From NCBI GenBank assembly GCA_947652605.1, contig CANTFG010000240.1, positions 248,001 through 312,000 of the forward strand: DNA of 64,000 nt, written 5' to 3'. Below, one piece after another: positions 11,615 through 25,675 of this stretch; position 1 is the stretch's first letter; each line of letters begins with the position of its first letter. Under the pieces are notes generated by a model that did no database searches, had not been told where the DNA came from, and worked only from the letters and a program-made list of their open reading frames with translations. Position numbers and translations under genes: made by a program. This DNA comes from Elmis aenea. Taxonomy: Eukaryota; Arthropoda; Insecta; Coleoptera; Elmidae.

Positions 11615-14560
11615 ACAAACGGCATTATACTAAGAAAATTAAACTCTATTTTATGCTAAAATTTGAACAAAATGTAACGAGTCGTTTTCGAAAAAAAATT
11701 TCAAAATTTTTAATTTTTTGAATAACTTTGTAAATTAAAATTCAAACTAGTTGAAACAAACGGCATTATACTAAGAAAGGTAAACTCTATAACATGCTAA
11801 AATTTGAACAAAATCGTATGAGCCTTTTTCGAGAAAAAAATTCAACATTTTCAAAATTTTTAATTTTTTGAATAACTTTGTAAATAAAATTTCAAACTAG
11901 TTGAAACAAACGGCAATATACTAAGAAAGTTAAACTCTATAACATGCTAAAATTTGAACAAAATCGTATGAGCCGTTTTCGAGAAAAAAATTCAAAATTT
12001 TCAAAATTTTTAATTTTTTGAATAACTTTGTAAATAAAATTTCAAACTAGTTGAAACAAACGGCAATATACTAAGAAAGTTAAACTCTATAACATGCTAA
12101 AATTTGAACAAAATCGTATGAGCCGTTTTCGAGAAAAAAATTCAAAATTTTCAAAATTTTTAATTTTTTGAATAACTTTGTAAATAAAATTTCAAACTAG
12201 TTGAAACAAACGGCAATATACTAAGAAAGTTAAACTCTATAACATGCTAAAATTTGAACAAAATCGTATGAGCCGTTTTCGAGAAAAAAATTCAAAATTT
12301 TCAAAATTTTTAATTTTTTGAATAACTTTGTAAATTAAAATTCAAACTAGTTGAAACAAACGGCATTATACTAAGAAAGTTAAACTCTATAACATGCTAA
12401 AATTTGAACAAAATGTAACGAGCCGTTTTCGAGAAAAAAATTCAAAATTTTTAAAATTTTTAATTTTTTGAATAACTTTGTAAATTAAAATTCAAACTAG
12501 TTGAAACAAACGGCATTATACTAAGAAAGTTAAACTCTATAACATGCTAAAATTTGAACAAAATGTAACGAGCCGTTTTCGAGAAAAAAATTCAAAATTT
12601 TCAAAATTTTTAATTTTTTGAATAACTTTGTAAATTAAAATTCAAACTAGTTGAAACAAACGGCATTATACTAAGAAAATTAAACTCTATTTTATGCCAA
12701 AATTTGAACAAAATGTAACGAGCCGTTTTCGAAAAAAATTTTCAAAATTTTTAATTTTTTGAATAACTTTGTAAATAAAATTTCAAACTAGTTGAAACAA
12801 ACGGCAATATACTAAGAAAGTTAAACTCTATAACATGCTTAAATTTGAACAAAATCGTATGAGCCGTTTTCGAGAAAAAAATTCAAAATTTTCAAAATTT
12901 TTAATTTTTTGAATAACTTTGTAAATTAAAATTCAAACTAGTTGAAACAAACGGCATTATACTGAGAAAGTTAAACTCTATAACATGCTAAAATTTGAAC
13001 AAAATGTAACGAGCCGTTTTCGAGAAAAAAATTCAAAATTTTCAAAATTTTTAATTTTTTGAATAACTTTGTAAATTAAAATTCAAACTAGTTGAAACAA
13101 ACGGCATTATACTAAGAAAATTAAACTCTATTTTATGCTAAAATTTGAACAAAATGTAACGAGTCGTTTTCGAAAAAAAATTTCAAAATTTTTAATTTTT
13201 TGAATAACTTTGTAAATTAAAATTCAAACTAGTTGAAACAAACGGCATTATACTAAGAAAGGTAAACTCTATAACATGCTAAAATTTGAACAAAATCGTA
13301 TGAGCCGTTTTCGAGAAAAAAATTCAAAATTTTCAAAATTTTTAATTTTTTGAATAACTTTGTAAATAAAATTTCAAACTAGTTGAAACAAACGGCAATA
13401 TACTAAGAAAGTTAAACTCTATAACATGCTAAAATTTGAACAAAATCGTATGAGCCGTTTTCGAGAAAAAAATTCAAAATTTTCAAAATTTTTAATTTTT
13501 TGAATAACTTTGTAAATTAAAATTCAAACTAGTTGAAACAAACGGCATTATACTAAGAAAATTAAACTCTATTTTATGCCAAAATTTGAACAAAATGTAA
13601 CGAGCCGTTTTCGAAAAAAAATTTCAAAATTTTTAATTTTTTGAATAACTTTGTAAATAAAATTTCAAACTAGTTGAAACAAACGGCAATATACTAAGAA
13701 AGTTAAACTCTATAACATGCTAAAATTTGAACAAAATCGTATGAGCCGTTTTCGAGAAAAAAATTCAAAATTTTCAAAATTTTTAATTTTTTGAATAACT
13801 TTGTAAATTAAAATTCAAACTAGTTGAAACAAACGGCATTATACTAAGAAAATTAAACTCTATTTTATGCTAAAATTTGAACAAAATGTAACGAGCCGTT
13901 TTCGAAAAAAATTTTCAAAATTTTTAATTTTTTGAATAACTTTGTAAATTAAAATTCAAACTAGTTGAAACAAACGGCATTATACTAAGAAAGTTAAACT
14001 CTATAACATGCTAAAATTTGAACAAAATCGTATGAGCCGTTTTCGAGAAAAAAATTCAAAATTTTTAAAATTTTTAATTTTTTGAATAACTTTGTAAATT
14101 AAAATTCAAACTAGTTGAAACAAACGGCATTATACTAAGAAAGTTAAACTCTATAACATGCTAAAATTTGAACAAAATCGTATGAGCCTTTTTCGAGAAA
14201 AAAATTCAACATTTTCAAAATTTTTAATTTTTTGAATAACTTTGTAAATAAAATTTCAAACTAGTTGAAACAAACGGCAATATACTAAGAAAGTTAAACT
14301 CTATAACATGCTAAAATTTGAACAAAATCGTATGAGCCGTTTTCGAGAAAAAAATTCAAAATTTTCAAAATTTTTAATTTTTTGAATAACTTTGTAAATT
14401 AAAATTCAAACTAGTTGAAACAAACGGCATTATACTAAGAAAATTAAACTCTATTTTATGCTAAAATTTGAACAAAATGTAACGAGTCGTTTTCGAAAAA
14501 AAATTTCAAAATTTTTAATTTTTTGAATAACTTTGTAAATTAAAATTCAAACTAGTTGAA
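11615..14560 (+). repeat. Transitional block; first GCTT and CTGAG monomers
   Basis: A single S monomer (11615-11755) precedes a 2805-bp, 19-monomer block (11756-14560). It introduces three features absent to the left: L monomers with the S-like GTAACGAG core (12356, 12506), the GCTTAAATTT monomer (12797) and the CTGAG monomer (12947). Its second half (13097-14560) returns to the order of the 5001-bp unit. It therefore looks like a join of the left domain to the 1782-bp family that dominates further right. Confidence 0.8.
12356..12505 (+). repeat. Hybrid L monomer with S core (GTAACGAG)
   Basis: The head (AAAGTT, ATAACATGCT) and right half (CGAGAAAAAAA, two 9-bp units) are L, but bases 60-67 are the S version GTAACGAG. 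This is the first such mosaic in the window. It recurs with a TTTTTAAAA/TTTTCAAAA pair in every 1782-bp unit. Exchange over a few dozen bases between an L and an S copy is the simplest origin. Confidence 0.8.
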
Positions 14561-16933
14561 ACAAACGGCATTATACTAAGAAAGGTAAACTCTATAACAT
14601 GCTAAAATTTGAACAAAATCGTATGAGCCTTTTTCGAGAAAAAAATTCAACATTTTCAAAATTTTTAATTTTTTGAATAACTTTGTAAATAAAATTTCAA
14701 ACTAGTTGAAACAAACGGCAATATACTAAGAAAGTTAAACTCTATAACATGCTAAAATTTGAACAAAATCGTATGAGCCGTTTTCGAGAAAAAAATTCAA
14801 AATTTTCAAAATTTTTAATTTTTTGAATAACTTTGTAAATAAAATTTCAAACTAGTTGAAACAAACGGCAATATACTAAGAAAGTTAAACTCTATAACAT
14901 GCTAAAATTTGAACAAAATCGTATGAGCCGTTTTCGAGAAAAAAATTCAAAATTTTCAAAATTTTTAATTTTTTGAATAACTTTGTAAATAAAATTTCAA
15001 ACTAGTTGAAACAAACGGCAATATACTAAGAAAGTTAAACTCTATAACATGCTAAAATTTGAACAAAATCGTATGAGCCGTTTTCGAGAAAAAAATTCAA
15101 AATTTTCAAAATTTTTAATTTTTTGAATAACTTTGTAAATTAAAATTCAAACTAGTTGAAACAAACGGCATTATACTAAGAAAGTTAAACTCTATAACAT
15201 GCTAAAATTTGAACAAAATGTAACGAGCCGTTTTCGAGAAAAAAATTCAAAATTTTTAAAATTTTTAATTTTTTGAATAACTTTGTAAATTAAAATTCAA
15301 ACTAGTTGAAACAAACGGCATTATACTAAGAAAGTTAAACTCTATAACATGCTAAAATTTGAACAAAATGTAACGAGCCGTTTTCGAGAAAAAAATTCAA
15401 AATTTTCAAAATTTTTAATTTTTTGAATAACTTTGTAAATTAAAATTCAAACTAGTTGAAACAAACGGCATTATACTAAGAAAATTAAACTCTATTTTAT
15501 GCCAAAATTTGAACAAAATGTAACGAGCCGTTTTCGAAAAAAATTTTCAAAATTTTTAATTTTTTGAATAACTTTGTAAATAAAATTTCAAACTAGTTGA
15601 AACAAACGGCAATATACTAAGAAAGTTAAACTCTATAACATGCTTAAATTTGAACAAAATCGTATGAGCCGTTTTCGAGAAAAAAATTCAAAATTTTCAA
15701 AATTTTTAATTTTTTGAATAACTTTGTAAATTAAAATTCAAACTAGTTGAAACAAACGGCATTATACTGAGAAAGTTAAACTCTATAACATGCTAAAATT
15801 TGAACAAAATGTAACGAGCCGTTTTCGAGAAAAAAATTCAAAATTTTTAAAATTTTTAATTTTTTGAATAACTTTGTAAATTAAAATTCAAACTAGTTGA
15901 AACAAACGGCATTATACTAAGAAAGTTAAACTCTATAACATGCTAAAATTTGAACAAAATCGTATGAGCCTTTTTCGAGAAAAAAATTCAACATTTTCAA
16001 AATTTTTAATTTTTTGAATAACTTTGTAAATAAAATTTCAAACTAGTTGAAACAAACGGCAATATACTAAGAAAGTTAAACTCTATAACATGCTAAAATT
16101 TGAACAAAATCGTATGAGCCGTTTTCGAGAAAAAAATTCAAAATTTTCAAAATTTTTAATTTTTTGAATAACTTTGTAAATTAAAATTCAAACTAGTTGA
16201 AACAAACGGCATTATACTAAGAAAATTAAACTCTATTTTATGCTAAAATTTGAACAAAATGTAACGAGCCGTTTTCGAAAAAAATTTTCAAAATTTTTAA
16301 TTTTTTGAATAACTTTGTAAATTAAAATTCAAACTAGTTGAAACAAACGGCATTATACTAAGAAAGTTAAACTCTATAACATGCTAAAATTTGAACAAAA
16401 TCGTATGAGCCGTTTTCGAGAAAAAAATTCAAAATTTTTAAAATTTTTAATTTTTTGAATAACTTTGTAAATTAAAATTCAAACTAGTTGAAACAAACGG
16501 CATTATACTAAGAAAGTTAAACTCTATAACATGCTAAAATTTGAACAAAATCGTATGAGCCTTTTTCGAGAAAAAAATTCAACATTTTCAAAATTTTTAA
16601 TTTTTTGAATAACTTTGTAAATAAAATTTCAAACTAGTTGAAACAAACGGCAATATACTAAGAAAGTTAAACTCTATAACATGCTAAAATTTGAACAAAA
16701 TCGTATGAGCCGTTTTCGAGAAAAAAATTCAAAATTTTCAAAATTTTTAATTTTTTGAATAACTTTGTAAATTAAAATTCAAACTAGTTGAAACAAACGG
16801 CATTATACTAAGAAAATTAAACTCTATTTTATGCTAAAATTTGAACAAAATGTAACGAGTCGTTTTCGAAAAAAAATTTCAAAATTTTTAATTTTTTGAA
16901 TAACTTTGTAAATTAAAATTCAAACTAGTTGAA
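14561..16933 (+). repeat. 2373-bp block, variant of 1782-bp family
   Basis: This block has sixteen monomers. The first eleven follow the 1782-bp 12-mer order (GGT/CCT, three GGCAA, two GTAAC hybrids, S TGCC, GCTT, CTGAG, CCT, GGCAA). An extra S(GAGCCG), L(TTTTTAAAA), CCT, GGCAA set then precedes the closing S(GAGTCG). The CTGAG monomer here has the GTAAC core, unlike that at 18125. Confidence 0.8.
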
Positions 16934-18715
16934 ACAAACGGCATTATACTAAGAAAGGTAAACTCTATAACATGCTAAAATTTGAACAAAATCGTATGAG
17001 CCTTTTTCGAGAAAAAAATTCAACATTTTCAAAATTTTTAATTTTTTGAATAACTTTGTAAATAAAATTTCAAACTAGTTGAAACAAACGGCAATATACT
17101 AAGAAAGTTAAACTCTATAACATGCTAAAATTTGAACAAAATCGTATGAGCCGTTTTCGAGAAAAAAATTCAAAATTTTCAAAATTTTTAATTTTTTGAA
17201 TAACTTTGTAAATAAAATTTCAAACTAGTTGAAACAAACGGCAATATACTAAGAAAGTTAAACTCTATAACATGCTAAAATTTGAACAAAATCGTATGAG
17301 CCGTTTTCGAGAAAAAAATTCAAAATTTTCAAAATTTTTAATTTTTTGAATAACTTTGTAAATAAAATTTCAAACTAGTTGAAACAAACGGCAATATACT
17401 AAGAAAGTTAAACTCTATAACATGCTAAAATTTGAACAAAATCGTATGAGCCGTTTTCGAGAAAAAAATTCAAAATTTTCAAAATTTTTAATTTTTTGAA
17501 TAACTTTGTAAATTAAAATTCAAACTAGTTGAAACAAACGGCATTATACTAAGAAAGTTAAACTCTATAACATGCTAAAATTTGAACAAAATGTAACGAG
17601 CCGTTTTCGAGAAAAAAATTCAAAATTTTTAAAATTTTTAATTTTTTGAATAACTTTGTAAATTAAAATTCAAACTAGTTGAAACAAACGGCATTATACT
17701 AAGAAAGTTAAACTCTATAACATGCTAAAATTTGAACAAAATGTAACGAGCCGTTTTCGAGAAAAAAATTCAAAATTTTCAAAATTTTTAATTTTTTGAA
17801 TAACTTTGTAAATTAAAATTCAAACTAGTTGAAACAAACGGCATTATACTAAGAAAATTAAACTCTATTTTATGCCAAAATTTGAACAAAATGTAACGAG
17901 CCGTTTTCGAAAAAAATTTTCAAAATTTTTAATTTTTTGAATAACTTTGTAAATAAAATTTCAAACTAGTTGAAACAAACGGCAATATACTAAGAAAGTT
18001 AAACTCTATAACATGCTTAAATTTGAACAAAATCGTATGAGCCGTTTTCGAGAAAAAAATTCAAAATTTTCAAAATTTTTAATTTTTTGAATAACTTTGT
18101 AAATTAAAATTCAAACTAGTTGAAACAAACGGCATTATACTGAGAAAGTTAAACTCTATAACATGCTAAAATTTGAACAAAATCGTATGAGCCGTTTTCG
18201 AGAAAAAAATTCAAAATTTTTAAAATTTTTAATTTTTTGAATAACTTTGTAAATTAAAATTCAAACTAGTTGAAACAAACGGCATTATACTAAGAAAGTT
18301 AAACTCTATAACATGCTAAAATTTGAACAAAATCGTATGAGCCTTTTTCGAGAAAAAAATTCAACATTTTCAAAATTTTTAATTTTTTGAATAACTTTGT
18401 AAATAAAATTTCAAACTAGTTGAAACAAACGGCAATATACTAAGAAAGTTAAACTCTATAACATGCTAAAATTTGAACAAAATCGTATGAGCCGTTTTCG
18501 AGAAAAAAATTCAAAATTTTCAAAATTTTTAATTTTTTGAATAACTTTGTAAATTAAAATTCAAACTAGTTGAAACAAACGGCATTATACTAAGAAAATT
18601 AAACTCTATTTTATGCTAAAATTTGAACAAAATGTAACGAGTCGTTTTCGAAAAAAAATTTCAAAATTTTTAATTTTTTGAATAACTTTGTAAATTAAAA
18701 TTCAAACTAGTTGAA
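16934..18715 (+). repeat. 1782-bp 12-mer higher-order repeat, reference copy
   Basis: The order is GGT/CCT L, GGCAA L three times, GTAAC-L with TTTTTAAAA, GTAAC-L with TTTTCAAAA, S(TGCC), GCTT L, CTGAG L, CCT/CAACATTTT L, GGCAA L, S(TGCT, GAGTCG). That makes ten L and two S, 1782 bp. The next unit starts with the same GGT monomer at 18716. The copy at 23894-25675 has the same order and I noticed no difference by eye. It is the organising unit of about 14-30 kb. Confidence 0.88.
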
Positions 18716-20647
18716 ACAAACGGCATTATACTAAGAAAGGTAAACTCTATAACATGCTAAAATTTGAACAAAATCGTATGAGCCTTTTTCGAGAAAAAAA
18801 TTCAACATTTTCAAAATTTTTAATTTTTTGAATAACTTTGTAAATAAAATTTCAAACTAGTTGAAACAAACGGCAATATACTAAGAAAGTTAAACTCTAT
18901 AACATGCTAAAATTTGAACAAAATCGTATGAGCCGTTTTCGAGAAAAAAATTCAAAATTTTCAAAATTTTTAATTTTTTGAATAACTTTGTAAATAAAAT
19001 TTCAAACTAGTTGAAACAAACGGCAATATACTAAGAAAGTTAAACTCTATAACATGCTAAAATTTGAACAAAATCGTATGAGCCGTTTTCGAGAAAAAAA
19101 TTCAAAATTTTCAAAATTTTTAATTTTTTGAATAACTTTGTAAATAAAATTTCAAACTAGTTGAAACAAACGGCAATATACTAAGAAAGTTAAACTCTAT
19201 AACATGCTAAAATTTGAACAAAATCGTATGAGCCGTTTTCGAGAAAAAAATTCAAAATTTTCAAAATTTTTAATTTTTTGAATAACTTTGTAAATTAAAA
19301 TTCAAACTAGTTGAAACAAACGGCATTATACTAAGAAAGTTAAACTCTATAACATGCTAAAATTTGAACAAAATGTAACGAGCCGTTTTCGAGAAAAAAA
19401 TTCAAAATTTTTAAAATTTTTAATTTTTTGAATAACTTTGTAAATTAAAATTCAAACTAGTTGAAACAAACGGCATTATACTAAGAAAGTTAAACTCTAT
19501 AACATGCTAAAATTTGAACAAAATGTAACGAGCCGTTTTCGAGAAAAAAATTCAAAATTTTCAAAATTTTTAATTTTTTGAATAACTTTGTAAATTAAAA
19601 TTCAAACTAGTTGAAACAAACGGCATTATACTAAGAAAATTAAACTCTATTTTATGCCAAAATTTGAACAAAATGTAACGAGCCGTTTTCGAAAAAAATT
19701 TTCAAAATTTTTAATTTTTTGAATAACTTTGTAAATAAAATTTCAAACTAGTTGAAACAAACGGCAATATACTAAGAAAGTTAAACTCTATAACATGCTT
19801 AAATTTGAACAAAATCGTATGAGCCGTTTTCGAGAAAAAAATTCAAAATTTTCAAAATTTTTAATTTTTTGAATAACTTTGTAAATTAAAATTCAAACTA
19901 GTTGAAACAAACGGCATTATACTGAGAAAGTTAAACTCTATAACATGCTAAAATTTGAACAAAATGTAACGAGCCGTTTTCGAGAAAAAAATTCAAAATT
20001 TTCAAAATTTTTAATTTTTTGAATAACTTTGTAAATAAAATTTCAAACTAGTTGAAACAAACGGCAATATACTAAGAAAGTTAAACTCTATAACATGCTA
20101 AAATTTGAACAAAATCGTATGAGCCGTTTTCGAGAAAAAAATTCAAAATTTTCAAAATTTTTAATTTTTTGAATAACTTTGTAAATTAAAATTCAAACTA
20201 GTTGAAACAAACGGCATTATACTAAGAAAGTTAAACTCTATAACATGCTAAAATTTGAACAAAATGTAACGAGCCGTTTTCGAGAAAAAAATTCAAAATT
20301 TTTAAAATTTTTAATTTTTTGAATAACTTTGTAAATTAAAATTCAAACTAGTTGAAACAAACGGCATTATACTAAGAAAGTTAAACTCTATAACATGCTA
20401 AAATTTGAACAAAATGTAACGAGCCGTTTTCGAGAAAAAAATTCAAAATTTTCAAAATTTTTAATTTTTTGAATAACTTTGTAAATTAAAATTCAAACTA
20501 GTTGAAACAAACGGCATTATACTAAGAAAATTAAACTCTATTTTATGCCAAAATTTGAACAAAATGTAACGAGCCGTTTTCGAAAAAAATTTTCAAAATT
20601 TTTAATTTTTTGAATAACTTTGTAAATAAAATTTCAAACTAGTTGAA
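18716..20647 (+). repeat. 1782-bp family unit with 891-bp internal repeat
   Basis: The unit starts like the 12-mer but, after the CTGAG monomer at 19907, returns to GGCAA and repeats GTAAC, GTAAC, S(TGCC), GCTT, CTGAG. The sets at 19166-20056 and 20057-20947 are offset by 891 bp (five L plus one S). The CTGAG monomer at 19907 differs from that at 20798: it has TTTTCAAAA and an AAAATTT tail, so it looks like the join. Confidence 0.78.
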
Positions 20648-22270
20648 ACAAACGGCAATATACTAAGAAAGTTAAACTCTATAACATGCTTAAATTTGAA
20701 CAAAATCGTATGAGCCGTTTTCGAGAAAAAAATTCAAAATTTTCAAAATTTTTAATTTTTTGAATAACTTTGTAAATTAAAATTCAAACTAGTTGAAACA
20801 AACGGCATTATACTGAGAAAGTTAAACTCTATAACATGCTAAAATTTGAACAAAATGTAACGAGCCGTTTTCGAGAAAAAAATTCAAAATTTTTAAAATT
20901 TTTAATTTTTTGAATAACTTTGTAAATTAAAATTCAAACTAGTTGAAACAAACGGCATTATACTAAGAAAGTTAAACTCTATAACATGCTAAAATTTGAA
21001 CAAAATCGTATGAGCCTTTTTCGAGAAAAAAATTCAACATTTTCAAAATTTTTAATTTTTTGAATAACTTTGTAAATAAAATTTCAAACTAGTTGAAACA
21101 AACGGCAATATACTAAGAAAGTTAAACTCTATAACATGCTAAAATTTGAACAAAATCGTATGAGCCGTTTTCGAGAAAAAAATTCAAAATTTTCAAAATT
21201 TTTAATTTTTTGAATAACTTTGTAAATTAAAATTCAAACTAGTTGAAACAAACGGCATTATACTAAGAAAATTAAACTCTATTTTATGCTAAAATTTGAA
21301 CAAAATGTAACGAGCCGTTTTCGAAAAAAATTTTCAAAATTTTTAATTTTTTGAATAACTTTGTAAATTAAAATTCAAACTAGTTGAAACAAACGGCATT
21401 ATACTAAGAAAGTTAAACTCTATAACATGCTAAAATTTGAACAAAATCGTATGAGCCGTTTTCGAGAAAAAAATTCAAAATTTTTAAAATTTTTAATTTT
21501 TTGAATAACTTTGTAAATAAAATTTCAAACTAGTTGAAACAAACGGCAATATACTAAGAAAGTTAAACTCTATAACATGCTAAAATTTGAACAAAATCGT
21601 ATGAGCCGTTTTCGAGAAAAAAATTCAAAATTTTCAAAATTTTTAATTTTTTGAATAACTTTGTAAATTAAAATTCAAACTAGTTGAAACAAACGGCATT
21701 ATACTAAGAAAATTAAACTCTATTTTATGCTAAAATTTGAACAAAATGTAACGAGCCGTTTTCGAAAAAAATTTTCAAAATTTTTAATTTTTTGAATAAC
21801 TTTGTAAATTAAAATTCAAACTAGTTGAAACAAACGGCATTATACTAAGAAAGTTAAACTCTATAACATGCTAAAATTTGAACAAAATCGTATGAGCCGT
21901 TTTCGAGAAAAAAATTCAAAATTTTTAAAATTTTTAATTTTTTGAATAACTTTGTAAATTAAAATTCAAACTAGTTGAAACAAACGGCATTATACTAAGA
22001 AAGTTAAACTCTATAACATGCTAAAATTTGAACAAAATCGTATGAGCCTTTTTCGAGAAAAAAATTCAAAATTTTCAAAATTTTTAATTTTTTGAATAAC
22101 TTTGTAAATTAAAATTCAAACTAGTTGAAACAAACGGCATTATACTAAGAAAATTAAACTCTATTTTATGCTAAAATTTGAACAAAATGTAACGAGTCGT
22201 TTTCGAAAAAAAATTTCAAAATTTTTAATTTTTTGAATAACTTTGTAAATTAAAATTCAAACTAGTTGAA
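20648..22270 (+). repeat. 1623-bp 11-mer, copy 1
   Basis: There are eleven monomers (8 L, 3 S): GCTT, CTGAG with GTAAC core, CCT/CAACATTTT, GGCAA, S(GAGCCG), L, GGCAA, S(GAGCCG), L(TTTTTAAAA), CCT with CAAAATTTT, S(GAGTCG). It is repeated immediately at 22271-23893 at a constant 1623-bp offset. It lacks the GGT monomer and the three-GGCAA run of the surrounding 1782-bp family. Confidence 0.85.
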
Positions 22271-23893
22271 ACAAACGGCATTATACTAAGAAAGTTAAAC
22301 TCTATAACATGCTTAAATTTGAACAAAATCGTATGAGCCGTTTTCGAGAAAAAAATTCAAAATTTTCAAAATTTTTAATTTTTTGAATAACTTTGTAAAT
22401 TAAAATTCAAACTAGTTGAAACAAACGGCATTATACTGAGAAAGTTAAACTCTATAACATGCTAAAATTTGAACAAAATGTAACGAGCCGTTTTCGAGAA
22501 AAAAATTCAAAATTTTTAAAATTTTTAATTTTTTGAATAACTTTGTAAATTAAAATTCAAACTAGTTGAAACAAACGGCATTATACTAAGAAAGTTAAAC
22601 TCTATAACATGCTAAAATTTGAACAAAATCGTATGAGCCTTTTTCGAGAAAAAAATTCAACATTTTCAAAATTTTTAATTTTTTGAATAACTTTGTAAAT
22701 AAAATTTCAAACTAGTTGAAACAAACGGCAATATACTAAGAAAGTTAAACTCTATAACATGCTAAAATTTGAACAAAATCGTATGAGCCGTTTTCGAGAA
22801 AAAAATTCAAAATTTTCAAAATTTTTAATTTTTTGAATAACTTTGTAAATTAAAATTCAAACTAGTTGAAACAAACGGCATTATACTAAGAAAATTAAAC
22901 TCTATTTTATGCTAAAATTTGAACAAAATGTAACGAGCCGTTTTCGAAAAAAATTTTCAAAATTTTTAATTTTTTGAATAACTTTGTAAATTAAAATTCA
23001 AACTAGTTGAAACAAACGGCATTATACTAAGAAAGTTAAACTCTATAACATGCTAAAATTTGAACAAAATCGTATGAGCCGTTTTCGAGAAAAAAATTCA
23101 AAATTTTTAAAATTTTTAATTTTTTGAATAACTTTGTAAATAAAATTTCAAACTAGTTGAAACAAACGGCAATATACTAAGAAAGTTAAACTCTATAACA
23201 TGCTAAAATTTGAACAAAATCGTATGAGCCGTTTTCGAGAAAAAAATTCAAAATTTTCAAAATTTTTAATTTTTTGAATAACTTTGTAAATTAAAATTCA
23301 AACTAGTTGAAACAAACGGCATTATACTAAGAAAATTAAACTCTATTTTATGCTAAAATTTGAACAAAATGTAACGAGCCGTTTTCGAAAAAAATTTTCA
23401 AAATTTTTAATTTTTTGAATAACTTTGTAAATTAAAATTCAAACTAGTTGAAACAAACGGCATTATACTAAGAAAGTTAAACTCTATAACATGCTAAAAT
23501 TTGAACAAAATCGTATGAGCCGTTTTCGAGAAAAAAATTCAAAATTTTTAAAATTTTTAATTTTTTGAATAACTTTGTAAATTAAAATTCAAACTAGTTG
23601 AAACAAACGGCATTATACTAAGAAAGTTAAACTCTATAACATGCTAAAATTTGAACAAAATCGTATGAGCCTTTTTCGAGAAAAAAATTCAAAATTTTCA
23701 AAATTTTTAATTTTTTGAATAACTTTGTAAATTAAAATTCAAACTAGTTGAAACAAACGGCATTATACTAAGAAAATTAAACTCTATTTTATGCTAAAAT
23801 TTGAACAAAATGTAACGAGTCGTTTTCGAAAAAAAATTTCAAAATTTTTAATTTTTTGAATAACTTTGTAAATTAAAATTCAAACTAGTTGAA
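22271..23893 (+). repeat. 1623-bp 11-mer, copy 2
   Basis: This is the second tandem copy of the 11-mer. Its first monomer reads GGCAT where copy 1 reads GGCAA, in line with the tail of the preceding monomer (TAAAATT here, AAAATTT before copy 1). That small change is what an exchange placed just downstream of the monomer boundary would leave. Confidence 0.85.
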
Positions 23894-25675
23894 ACAAACG
23901 GCATTATACTAAGAAAGGTAAACTCTATAACATGCTAAAATTTGAACAAAATCGTATGAGCCTTTTTCGAGAAAAAAATTCAACATTTTCAAAATTTTTA
24001 ATTTTTTGAATAACTTTGTAAATAAAATTTCAAACTAGTTGAAACAAACGGCAATATACTAAGAAAGTTAAACTCTATAACATGCTAAAATTTGAACAAA
24101 ATCGTATGAGCCGTTTTCGAGAAAAAAATTCAAAATTTTCAAAATTTTTAATTTTTTGAATAACTTTGTAAATAAAATTTCAAACTAGTTGAAACAAACG
24201 GCAATATACTAAGAAAGTTAAACTCTATAACATGCTAAAATTTGAACAAAATCGTATGAGCCGTTTTCGAGAAAAAAATTCAAAATTTTCAAAATTTTTA
24301 ATTTTTTGAATAACTTTGTAAATAAAATTTCAAACTAGTTGAAACAAACGGCAATATACTAAGAAAGTTAAACTCTATAACATGCTAAAATTTGAACAAA
24401 ATCGTATGAGCCGTTTTCGAGAAAAAAATTCAAAATTTTCAAAATTTTTAATTTTTTGAATAACTTTGTAAATTAAAATTCAAACTAGTTGAAACAAACG
24501 GCATTATACTAAGAAAGTTAAACTCTATAACATGCTAAAATTTGAACAAAATGTAACGAGCCGTTTTCGAGAAAAAAATTCAAAATTTTTAAAATTTTTA
24601 ATTTTTTGAATAACTTTGTAAATTAAAATTCAAACTAGTTGAAACAAACGGCATTATACTAAGAAAGTTAAACTCTATAACATGCTAAAATTTGAACAAA
24701 ATGTAACGAGCCGTTTTCGAGAAAAAAATTCAAAATTTTCAAAATTTTTAATTTTTTGAATAACTTTGTAAATTAAAATTCAAACTAGTTGAAACAAACG
24801 GCATTATACTAAGAAAATTAAACTCTATTTTATGCCAAAATTTGAACAAAATGTAACGAGCCGTTTTCGAAAAAAATTTTCAAAATTTTTAATTTTTTGA
24901 ATAACTTTGTAAATAAAATTTCAAACTAGTTGAAACAAACGGCAATATACTAAGAAAGTTAAACTCTATAACATGCTTAAATTTGAACAAAATCGTATGA
25001 GCCGTTTTCGAGAAAAAAATTCAAAATTTTCAAAATTTTTAATTTTTTGAATAACTTTGTAAATTAAAATTCAAACTAGTTGAAACAAACGGCATTATAC
25101 TGAGAAAGTTAAACTCTATAACATGCTAAAATTTGAACAAAATCGTATGAGCCGTTTTCGAGAAAAAAATTCAAAATTTTTAAAATTTTTAATTTTTTGA
25201 ATAACTTTGTAAATTAAAATTCAAACTAGTTGAAACAAACGGCATTATACTAAGAAAGTTAAACTCTATAACATGCTAAAATTTGAACAAAATCGTATGA
25301 GCCTTTTTCGAGAAAAAAATTCAACATTTTCAAAATTTTTAATTTTTTGAATAACTTTGTAAATAAAATTTCAAACTAGTTGAAACAAACGGCAATATAC
25401 TAAGAAAGTTAAACTCTATAACATGCTAAAATTTGAACAAAATCGTATGAGCCGTTTTCGAGAAAAAAATTCAAAATTTTCAAAATTTTTAATTTTTTGA
25501 ATAACTTTGTAAATTAAAATTCAAACTAGTTGAAACAAACGGCATTATACTAAGAAAATTAAACTCTATTTTATGCTAAAATTTGAACAAAATGTAACGA
25601 GTCGTTTTCGAAAAAAAATTTCAAAATTTTTAATTTTTTGAATAACTTTGTAAATTAAAATTCAAACTAGTTGAA
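23894..25675 (+). repeat. 1782-bp 12-mer, second full copy
   Basis: Same order as 16934-18715, at an offset of 6960 bp, including the CGTATGAG core in the CTGAG monomer. It is followed directly by another GGT monomer. Two like copies separated by a differently organised stretch suggest that the 1623-bp pair and the 18716 variant arose or were inserted between them. Confidence 0.85.
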
